DNA from: Ruminococcus sp. UBA946
GTDB taxonomy: Bacteria; Bacillota; Clostridia; Oscillospirales; Ruminococcaceae
DNA length: 17,491 bases
Assembly: GCA_002293295.1 (NCBI GenBank)
Contig: DBCY01000060.1
Span: forward strand, 1 to 17,491
Reading direction: 5' to 3'
Shown here: positions 7,520 to 13,306 of the stretch, piece by piece
Numbering within the stretch: the stretch's first letter is position 1
Layout of the letters: the number at the start of each line of letters is the position of its first letter
Notes under the pieces: model-generated
Told to the model about the DNA's origin: nothing
Database searches by the model: none
What the model saw: the letters and a program-made list of their open reading frames with translations, nothing else
Program-made: the position numbers and the translations under genes

Positions 7520-7614
7520 GGTTATTAGAGAATAGCAGCTGGGAAGTTAGTGACAATTAACAATTAAAAATTAACAATTAACAATGGCGGTAACGCCTGC
7601 GGCGTTGGTTTTTA
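7520..7614 (+). repeat. interspersed repeat element, copy B (after atpC)
   Basis: This second copy of the element in the atpA-atpG gap lies in the opposite orientation. It starts GGTTATTAG, continues AATAGCAGCT and AGTTAGTG, then has four CAATTAA heptamer units (7554-7581; the third is AAATTAA), CAATGGCGG, a hairpin and TTTTTAA. The last bases overlap the stop codon of the convergent DUF6809-like gene (7612-7614). The heptamer array is longer than in copy A, which has a single unit, so the array length seems to vary between copies. Confidence 0.7.
7592..7613 (+). terminator. probable terminator of the atp operon
   Basis: A 6-bp stem AACGCC (7592-7597)/GGCGTT (7601-7606) with loop TGC is followed by GG and TTTTT (7609-7613). 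It is part of repeat copy B. The stem is short but GC-rich, and the position after atpC fits intrinsic termination. Confidence 0.6.
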
Positions 7615-7902
7615 AAGCTTCGCATCTGTATAGTAAAAAGCTTCCGCAACAAGCCTGACCCCTAAACTGAATCCTTCGGCGAACCTTTGTGATTTTTCGC
7701 ATGAAGCTATTTCATTATTCAGCTCTGAAACCCTTTCAAAAGCCTTTTCTAATTCATTATTTTTGTTTTCATCAAAGAACTTATATAATTTTTCTTCGTT
7801 TTCTTTTAATTCCTTATTAAGCCTGATATATTCGGGAGTTTCTTTATAATCCCTGTCACAGGGGGTTATTCCAAAATAAAATTCTTCAAGTATGCTGTCC
7901 AT
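7612..7902 (-). CDS. small DUF6809-like hypothetical protein
   Basis: This 96-residue acidic, helical protein contains charged heptad-like stretches (LNKELKENEEKLYKFFDENKNNELEKAFERVSELNNEIAS would form a helical hairpin) and a C-terminal FAEGFSLGVRLVAEAF segment. The pattern of an N-terminal YxGxxxP-like region, two helices and a GFxLGxRLxxE ending resembles the DUF6809 family of Firmicutes, whose function is unknown. No signal peptide or membrane segment is seen. On the minus strand GAGGTT lies 8 bases before ATG, and a perfect consensus promoter is at 7992-8020. It is divergent from an XRE-type regulator, which may control it; that link is inferred from position only. Confidence 0.7.
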   Translation of the reverse strand: MDSILEEFYFGITPCDRDYKETPEYIRLNKELKENEEKLYKFFDENKNNELEKAFERVSELNNEIASCEKSQRFAEGFSLGVRLVAEAFYYTDAKL

Positions 7903-7929
7903 TTTAATAACCTCAATTCTATTTTTGAT

Positions 7930-7958
7930 TTGACTTTTGCTTATAAATTTAGTATTAT
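7930..7958 (+). promoter_or_regulatory. plus-strand promoter, probably for the XRE regulator
   Basis: There is a -35 TTGACT (7930-7935), a 17-bp spacer and a -10 TATTAT (7953-7958). The start site near 7965 would give a leader of about 118 bases. It points at the minus-strand promoter 33 bases away. A weaker alternative nearer the gene is TTCACC (8029-8034) with TATTAT (8051-8056), 16-bp spacing. Confidence 0.5.
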
Positions 7959-7991
7959 GTAACTTAAAGTATATTTTTTAGGTATAATAAC

Positions 7992-8020
7992 ATTATAATT
8001 CATCGCACTTAGTTTGTCAA
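7992..8020 (-). promoter_or_regulatory. consensus promoter of the DUF6809-like gene
   Basis: On the minus strand there is a perfect TTGACA (8015-8020), a 17-bp spacer and a perfect TATAAT (7992-7997). The predicted leader is about 80 bases and its transcript crosses the opposing promoter at 7930-7958. Confidence 0.75.
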
Positions 8021-8082
8021 GCAAATAATTCACCATTCTGAATATTTGTATATTATGCTCAACTTGAAAGGAGCAAATTTGG

Positions 8083-8442
8083 TTGTTTTATCATCAATTA
8101 AAACAAGCCTGCATTAATAATAAAACTACAGTTACTGCTGTGTTGAAGCAATTAAAGCTTGGTACAGCAAACGGAACCTACTGGAAAAACGGTTCTATTC
8201 CTGCATCTGATACTGTAGTTAAGTTGGCTGAATATTTAAATGTATCAACCGATTACTTATTAATAGGAAAAGAGCAAAATGTAAAAGATGAATTATCCGA
8301 AAACGACAGGGAAATGCTTTCAATACTGCATAAATTCAATGAACGCGAGCAGATAAAGTTTATCGGCAGAGCCGAACAGATGGCGAATGAATACCTGAAG
8401 GAAATAACCGGGCGGCGCTTAAAAAAAGAAGATGAAATATAA
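8083..8442 (+). CDS. XRE-family transcriptional regulator
   Basis: This is a DNA-binding repressor-type protein of 119 residues. The N-terminal helix-turn-helix of the Cro/cI type (about residues 3-62: FYHQLKQACINNKTTVTAVLKQL, NGTYWKNGSIPASDTVVKLAEYLNVSTDYLLIG) is complete, including the family ending VSTDYLLIG. A charged helical tail (70-119) may serve in oligomerisation. It starts with TTG at 8083, 9 bases after AAGGAG (8068-8073); no ATG fits. The class is common in mobile islands and in divergent pairs, where it represses itself and its neighbour. Here the neighbour is the DUF6809-like gene. The target is not shown by the sequence. Confidence 0.9.
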   Translation: MFYHQLKQACINNKTTVTAVLKQLKLGTANGTYWKNGSIPASDTVVKLAEYLNVSTDYLLIGKEQNVKDELSENDREMLSILHKFNEREQIKFIGRAEQMANEYLKEITGRRLKKEDEI

Positions 8443-8470
8443 ATTCATACTAATAAATAAGGTGATAAAC

Positions 8471-8495
8471 ACCCGCTTGAATGGATACGGCGGGT
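8471..8495 (+). repeat. small GC-rich hairpin
   Basis: The arms ACCCGC (8471-8476) and GCGGGT (8490-8495) enclose a 13-base loop. It directly abuts the large hairpin that starts at 8495. The same arrangement, a separate hairpin immediately before a CCTATAAAAC hairpin, occurs at 13048-13122. Confidence 0.5.
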
Positions 8496-8543
8496 TCATG
8501 CCTATAAAACAATTTTTAAGAAGAATTGTTTTATAGGCATGAA
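8495..8543. repeat. long perfect hairpin, CCTATAAAACA family; likely bidirectional terminator
   Basis: Arms of 20 identical paired bases (8495-8514 and 8524-8543) extend to 23 pairs counting one G-T pair, with a 3-base loop AAG. It lies between the convergent xre gene and the solute-binding lipoprotein gene, where a terminator for both would be expected. There is no clean T-run directly after either arm, so termination is an inference. The arms are closely similar to the hairpin at 13088-13122. It is followed by AATTAACAATTAATTA (8542-8557), which resembles the CAATTAA heptamers of copy B. Confidence 0.8.
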
Positions 8544-8595
8544 TTAACAATTAATTATGTATTATTATAATCCGTGAACGCCGGCAAGCTTTGCA

Positions 8596-10791
8596 TTAAC
8601 CGTATGCTTCCCCTACATATAAGCTGACCCTGTTCTGAATAAGCTTCGTTACTTCATCCAGTGTTTTCTGTCCCGTAAAATAACTTCCGGCTTCTTCGTA
8701 TATTATATTTGCGACGGTATAATCGTAACTCCTTAGATCATTTATGGAATATATCAGGTCCAGTATTTTACGGCTTTCCTTATCGGTGTTAATATTATCA
8801 CCGCCGTCACCGACAGAAAAATCAGATTGCTCCATTGATTTCTGAGCAAGCTTATTAAGCGAGGAGGTTCTTACTGGAAAATCCGTAATACCCGACATAA
8901 GGTCGCCGGTTATTGAATAATGCGTATCCTGGTAATCGGTAAGCAGGTATTTTACGAATTCCCATGCCTCTTCTTTTTCTTTTGCGTCCTTTGTTATTGC
9001 GATGCGGTAATTATACGCATAACTTGATCTGTTAGTGCCGTCTGCCGAAGGAACCGGGAAAAATGCCGCCTCTTCGCCGAAATTTCTTTCATATAATTTA
9101 TAATGATTGAAACTGTTCATCGCCGCAAACATAAACAAAGGGTTTCCGTTAATAAAATCTGCTTCCCCCAATACCGGTTCCGCCGGATAACTGCCTGCCA
9201 TTTTAACGAGACCGTTAAATCCGGAATTATCAAATGAACATGTTCCGTTGTTTAAATCAATAAAATCATGAAAATTAATAAACAGTATATTCTGTAAAAA
9301 ACCTTTTTGTGAAAAGGACATATAATTATCATTAACCGGCGGCGTACTTATCTGTTTTTGCGAAACGAATGAATTGAATTCATCCCAAGTCCAGCCGTCT
9401 CTGATATCATCGCTTAAATCCTTTGCTTTGCCCATCAGGGTAAAAATAAAATATGAATCAATCATTGTATACAAGTGACCGTCTGTTTCAAGCCGGCTTA
9501 AGATATTAGGGTTATAATCATTCCTGTCAAAACCGGGGTCGTTATCCATGTATTCATATAAATCTGCGAAAAGCCCCCTATCGCTGTATCTTTGCATCGG
9601 CATGCTGTGCGTTATAAACACAATATCCGGAATCCTGCCGGAAATAATATCTAAATTGAAATCAGTGGCTGCGTTAATATAACTCTCCTGGTCACCATAA
9701 TCCCTGTATGTTTTAATTTCTATCCTGTAATCATGATTCTGCGAATTATACTCTCTTATTACACTGCTGAATGAATCTGATATTTCCAAAGCCGACAAAG
9801 TTACCGTCTTTTTTTCTTCTAAATAATCCAGTTCCGATGACTTATCGAATTTTACTAGATTAAGATTGTCAAAATTGTTGTTTTCATATGAAAGCCCGTA
9901 ATAATTATTATCCGAGCCAATAATGTATTTGTACATATTCATAAAGGAAAAATCATTGCTGTAATCACTGAAGCCTATTAAAACTTCGTATGCTTTCATT
10001 TTCAGGTCATAGCCGTATACATATTTCTCTGAACATAAAAGCAGTTCGTATTCAGTACCGCCGCTCCTTATAAAAAAGTCCTCACTGCCATTAAATCTTA
10101 TATCCCATTCATCGCCGAATTCATATGTATCCATTTTTATTTCTGTCAGTATAAATCCGCCGGGGTCAGTATCCTTCTTATTCTGCTTTAATATAATTCG
10201 TCCGTCAGTTATTTTCACAAGCCCCGTAATTTCCATTCCCTGTATGCCTGATATTTCTTTTTGCTTCATTCCGTTATTATTAAGAATCTTAACGGTATTG
10301 TTTATTTGTATATAGATATCCCCGTTGTCTGATACAGCCATTGACGGTTTTTTATATTCCGCATCAGAATAAAGGGTGTCTGTCTGAAAACTTTTTATCA
10401 AGTCACCGGCACTGTTATAACAGTGTATGAAGCTGGAACTGTTAATATCGTATAACCCGGTATTTTCATCCTGTAAATAGCTGTTCTGTAAAAGCCAAAG
10501 TCTTCCTTCGCTGTCGGCTGCAGCGGCTTCTATCCGGGAATCATCATCTATAGCAGGATTAATAATATTTATATTATTATTATCCTTGTTAAAAACAAAT
10601 ACTTTCTGTTTATTATCTGATCTGTCGGCACCTATAATAATCAATTCATCTTTGTTTATAAGGAATTCAGTCACAAAGCTTATATCAGTTTTGCCCGAAG
10701 TTTCATCAAAGGCTTCGCGGTTTCCGCCGGTCTCCCGCTTGCAGCAGCTCAGTATCGCCATCATTAAAACTATATATATGAATTTTTTCAT
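8596..10791 (-). CDS. lipoprotein: N-terminal propeller-like region fused to an ABC solute-binding domain
   Basis: This 731-residue surface lipoprotein has signal MKKFIYIVLMMAILSC with lipidation expected at C16. Residues about 35-325 contain repeated short strand motifs of beta-propeller type (AADSEGRLWLL, AVSDNGDIYIQ, KITDGRIILKQ, GSDNNYYGLSY). Residues about 328-731 look like an extracellular solute-binding protein of the sugar class (VTLSALEISDSFSSVIREYNSQ at the start, PDIVFI, GWTWDEFNSF, AITKDAKEKEEAWEFVKYLL, and the usual ending TLDEVTKLIQNRVSLYVGEAYG). Typical binding proteins have 420-550 residues, so the front half is an addition. No permease or ATPase gene is adjacent. The start ATG follows GAGGT on the minus strand. 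The ligand is unknown. Confidence 0.8.
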   Translation of the reverse strand: MKKFIYIVLMMAILSCCKRETGGNREAFDETSGKTDISFVTEFLINKDELIIIGADRSDNKQKVFVFNKDNNNINIINPAIDDDSRIEAAAADSEGRLWLLQNSYLQDENTGLYDINSSSFIHCYNSAGDLIKSFQTDTLYSDAEYKKPSMAVSDNGDIYIQINNTVKILNNNGMKQKEISGIQGMEITGLVKITDGRIILKQNKKDTDPGGFILTEIKMDTYEFGDEWDIRFNGSEDFFIRSGGTEYELLLCSEKYVYGYDLKMKAYEVLIGFSDYSNDFSFMNMYKYIIGSDNNYYGLSYENNNFDNLNLVKFDKSSELDYLEEKKTVTLSALEISDSFSSVIREYNSQNHDYRIEIKTYRDYGDQESYINAATDFNLDIISGRIPDIVFITHSMPMQRYSDRGLFADLYEYMDNDPGFDRNDYNPNILSRLETDGHLYTMIDSYFIFTLMGKAKDLSDDIRDGWTWDEFNSFVSQKQISTPPVNDNYMSFSQKGFLQNILFINFHDFIDLNNGTCSFDNSGFNGLVKMAGSYPAEPVLGEADFINGNPLFMFAAMNSFNHYKLYERNFGEEAAFFPVPSADGTNRSSYAYNYRIAITKDAKEKEEAWEFVKYLLTDYQDTHYSITGDLMSGITDFPVRTSSLNKLAQKSMEQSDFSVGDGGDNINTDKESRKILDLIYSINDLRSYDYTVANIIYEEAGSYFTGQKTLDEVTKLIQNRVSLYVGEAYG

Positions 10792-10827
10792 AATCTACCT
10801 CAAAATCCGGAAATTTAAAATACGGTA

Positions 10828-10860
10828 AGCCCGCATATAATATAAAATAATATGCGGGCT
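10828..10860 (-). terminator. hairpin after the small secreted-protein gene
   Basis: There is an 11-bp perfect stem (10828-10838 with 10850-10860, core AGCCCGCATAT) and an 11-base A/T loop. Read on the minus strand it lies 50 bases after the stop of the small secreted protein and 36 bases before the solute-binding lipoprotein start. Only a short TTTT follows a few bases later. It could be a terminator or an attenuator that lets some transcription enter the lipoprotein gene. I found no convincing separate promoter for that gene. Confidence 0.55.
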
Positions 10861-10910
10861 GCCTTCCCTGTAATTAACTGCTTTTCATACTTGATGGCTG
10901 CGTTAAAATG

Positions 10911-11300
10911 CTAGTTAGTCAAAGCTGTTGAACCCGAGTATGAACCGTAATTTGCCCTGTGCTGTGATGTTGAGTAACTCAAAAAATATATGCCGCTGTT
11001 AACACCGGCTGACGCGGCATTAGAACCGCCGTTTCCGCTGGTAACTGTTCGGCTGTACCCGTCAGAATCTCTGTAATGTCCTTGGATACTAACTACAACA
11101 CTGGCATTCTGAACATTGATACTGGTGGATGCATTCGCAGTTGAACCGTTTGTAAACAGGTATGCACTTGCTGTGTATGGACCCACACTGAAAGTCTCTT
11201 GTGAAGGCACCGGGTATCTGGCAGCTACGCTGATAACAAATGTAGTAACAACAACTATGAACGCAGTTATTACCGATACGGTTTTCTTAAATCTTTTCAT
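10911..11300 (-). CDS. small secreted protein of unknown function
   Basis: With the start at 11300 it has 129 residues. A basic start (MKRFKK) and a hydrophobic stretch (TVSVITAFIVVVTTFVISVAA, about 7-27) form a signal peptide with likely cleavage near VAA/RY. The mature part, about 100 residues, is rich in Ser, Thr, Ala, Asn and Gly (TASAYLF, STANASTSINV, VTSGNGGSNAASAGV, SYSTSQHRANYGSYSGST) and should be beta-rich. It has no cysteine and no anchor. An upstream ATG (11318) would add MKGKAK, but the AAAGGA inside those codons is correctly spaced for the ATG at 11300, so I prefer that start. I do not recognise the family; a small bacteriocin-like or matrix protein is possible but unproven. Confidence 0.75.
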   Translation of the reverse strand: MKRFKKTVSVITAFIVVVTTFVISVAARYPVPSQETFSVGPYTASAYLFTNGSTANASTSINVQNASVVVSIQGHYRDSDGYSRTVTSGNGGSNAASAGVNSGIYFLSYSTSQHRANYGSYSGSTALTN

Positions 11301-11366
11301 TTTAGCTTTTCCTTTCATTTTAATATCATGTTTACGATTACAATTATGATAAATTGTGCGTTAAAC

Positions 11367-11396
11367 ATTATCCTAATAAACAAAACCTTTTGTCCA
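11367..11396 (-). promoter_or_regulatory. possible promoter of the small secreted-protein gene
   Basis: On the minus strand TGGACA (11391-11396), an 18-bp spacer and GATAAT (11367-11372) lie about 66 bases before the chosen start codon. Each box has one mismatch to consensus. Confidence 0.45.
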
Positions 11397-11570
11397 TTAG
11401 TTTATAAAAAAGGCTGCCCTTTTCTACAAAATCCTTGCTTAAAAATGTTAATATTTTAAATGCCAGGCATATATACTGATTATATAAAATATAACATATT
11501 ATGTATGTCATATTATGTAATACTATAGTAAAGAATATTTGTAAAATTTATTATCATTATTGATATAAAC

Positions 11571-11599
11571 TTGTGTTAAAATTAATTATCCAATATATT
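11571..11599 (+). promoter_or_regulatory. promoter of the MATE transporter gene
   Basis: There is a -35 TTGTGT (11571-11576), a 17-bp spacer and a -10 TATATT (11594-11599). The start site is predicted near 11606, about 25 bases before ATG. Confidence 0.55.
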
Positions 11600-11630
11600 C
11601 TGACCATTACATAAATAAAGGAGCGTTTTA

Positions 11631-12983
11631 ATGGCTAAATCTTTCGCAAGGGATATGACAACCGGCGGCGAAGCGGGTCATATCCTTAAATTCGCCTTCC
11701 CCATGCTTATGGGGAATCTTCTGCAGCAGGCATATAATGCAGCCGACACCGTTATAGTAGGCAGGTTTATAGGCGCCGACGCGCTTGCCGCGGTCGGAGC
11801 CACCGGCTCGATGACATTTTTGTTCTATACGCTCTGCCTCGGAATTGCCGCCGGGACGGGTATTATAATCTCACAGCATTTCGGAGCAGGCAACCGCGAC
11901 AAGGTTAAGTCGGCGGTTTTCAATTCGGCTGTCGTTACGGCTGTTTTCGGTATTATAGTAAGTCTGATTTCCATATTCGCCACAAGACCGATTCTTGATA
12001 AGCTTATGGGAGTCCCCGATACGCTTCTTGACACTTCCGCGGGGTATATGAGCATTACATGCGGAGGAACAATCGTAGTCGCCGCATACAACTGGATAAG
12101 CTCGGTAATGCGTTCCCTGGGCGATTCCAAAACCCCTTTGTTCTTTTTGGGATTCGCATGCCTGCTTAATATTTTTCTTGACATATTTTTTATTACCGTC
12201 CTTAAAACAGGCGTAACCGGAGCCGCCTATGCGACGGTCATTTCGCAGGGATTATCGGCGGTTGCGAGCATTACATACGGCTTTTTTAAAAACAGTGAGT
12301 TAAGGCTTAAAAGACAGCATATGCGCATTGATATGGAAATGATTCTCAAATGCCTGAAAACAGGCATTCCCATATCCTTGCAGAACGGTATGATTGCCAT
12401 ATCCATGGCTTCGCTTCAGAGAGTCACAAACACCTTCGGGGAGACTGTAATGGCTTCATATACTGTTACGATGAGAATTGAACAGCTTGTACACCAGCCC
12501 TTTGCTTCACTGAGCGTTTCAATTGCGACCTTCACAGGTCAGAACACGGGTGCGGGGAACAGGGAACGTGTTGTGAACGGCTATAAAATCGGAATGAAAA
12601 TCGCATTCTGCGTAGCGGCGTTTCTTATGGTACTGTTTTATATTACCGGGAAATACATTGCCGGAGCTTTTGTCGGAAACGAACCGGAGGTAATAGCAAT
12701 GGCTTCCCGGGCTTTGAAGCTTAACGCCTGCTTTTATGCGTTTTTAGCCGTAATCAATGTAACGAGGGGATTCCTTAACGGCTCGGGAGACACTAGCTAT
12801 GCCATGATAAACGGGCTTACCGAGGTAATATGCAGGGTAATATTTTCGATTGTTCTGACCGGAATCCCGTTCATCGGTCACTGGGGTATATGGGGTACTA
12901 CCTGCATAACCTGGCTTATAACGGCTTTGGTGAGTTTTATCAGGTATAAAAGGGGACACTGGAAAAATAAAAGCCTTATATAA
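11631..12983 (+). CDS. MATE-family multidrug/cation antiporter
   Basis: This 450-residue integral membrane protein has about twelve hydrophobic segments in two similar halves, as in the MATE family, which exports drugs or metabolites using a Na+ or H+ gradient. Family marks are PMLMGNLLQQAYNAADTVIVGRFIGADALAAVG near the start, GTGIIISQHFGAGN, SVMRSLGDSKTPL, and in the second half FTGQNTGAGNRERV and GFLNGSGDTSYAM. It looks full-length. The ribosome site AAAGGAG lies about 7 bases before ATG. It appears to be a single-gene unit; its stop codon lies inside the left arm of the downstream cloverleaf element. In a cell predicted to have a sodium ATP synthase, Na+ coupling is plausible but cannot be read here. 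The substrate is unknown. Confidence 0.93.
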   Translation: MAKSFARDMTTGGEAGHILKFAFPMLMGNLLQQAYNAADTVIVGRFIGADALAAVGATGSMTFLFYTLCLGIAAGTGIIISQHFGAGNRDKVKSAVFNSAVVTAVFGIIVSLISIFATRPILDKLMGVPDTLLDTSAGYMSITCGGTIVVAAYNWISSVMRSLGDSKTPLFFLGFACLLNIFLDIFFITVLKTGVTGAAYATVISQGLSAVASITYGFFKNSELRLKRQHMRIDMEMILKCLKTGIPISLQNGMIAISMASLQRVTNTFGETVMASYTVTMRIEQLVHQPFASLSVSIATFTGQNTGAGNRERVVNGYKIGMKIAFCVAAFLMVLFYITGKYIAGAFVGNEPEVIAMASRALKLNACFYAFLAVINVTRGFLNGSGDTSYAMINGLTEVICRVIFSIVLTGIPFIGHWGIWGTTCITWLITALVSFIRYKRGHWKNKSLI

Positions 12984-13133
12984 TGTCTGCTGAATAATTG
13001 AAAAATGCTGTCGCTGTGCGACGGAAAAGCATTTTTCGATTATTCTTGTGCAAGGGTTTTGAGTAAAAACACTCAAAACCCTTGCACCTATAAAACAGTT
13101 TTCTTGGAAAACTGTTTTATAGGCAGACATTAT
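12980..13133 (+). repeat. cloverleaf-like inverted-repeat element with three hairpins
   Basis: An 11-bp outer stem (ATAATGTCTGC at 12980-12990 with 13123-13133) encloses three hairpins laid end to end. Hairpin 1 is 12992-13009 with 13028-13045, 18 pairs with one G-T, and an inner GTCG/CGAC stem. Hairpin 2 is 13048-13064 with 13071-13087, 17 perfect pairs. Hairpin 3 is 13088-13103 with 13107-13122, 16 perfect pairs. Only three bases (12991, 13046, 13047) are unpaired at the junction. It begins within the MATE stop codon and may end that transcript, but its four-way design goes well beyond a simple terminator. Confidence 0.85.
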
Positions 13134-13210
13134 CAAGGAGCATTGCGGAATGTTACCGCTTGTCACATATTATAACCCGCTAAATTACCGTTAAAGCCTT
13201 TTGCGCAGTA

Positions 13211-13239
13211 TTGATTTTTTCCGTAATATATAGTATAAT
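13211..13239 (+). promoter_or_regulatory. promoter of the hybrid histidine kinase gene
   Basis: There is a -35 TTGATT (13211-13216), a 17-bp spacer and a perfect -10 TATAAT (13234-13239). The start site near 13246 leaves a leader of about 60 bases. It gives the kinase its own transcript, separate from the MATE gene. Confidence 0.75.
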
Positions 13240-13306
13240 GTATTAATCGGTAAAACACCGCAGTTACGATAAATACTCCCAAATTCAACCGAAAGGGTAG
13301 GCTGAA

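Larger units (their letters stand above)
11319..11630. other. 312-base AT-rich divergent intergenic region
   Basis: This gap between divergent genes carries promoters for both directions. It holds an 11-base direct repeat CATATTATGTA (11495-11505 and 11509-11519, period 14) and the palindrome TACTATAGTA (11521-11530). These could be operator sites. I see no small gene or RNA structure in it. Confidence 0.6.

Noticed and set aside
8478..8537. Possible 19-codon peptide (TTG start) running through the hairpin, with a similar PIKQF frame in hairpin 3
   Set aside because: The likeness follows from the shared hairpin sequence; the ribosome site AAGGTGA is badly spaced and the frame is mostly inverted repeat.
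11461..11470. TGCC-A-GGCA style palindrome as a regulator box
   Set aside because: It is a single short palindrome in AT-rich DNA with no partner copy and no sensible distance to either promoter.
12744..13166. Antisense open frame of 140 codons over the MATE 3' end and the cloverleaf
   Set aside because: It reads through both the MATE gene and inverted repeats and shows no recognisable protein features.
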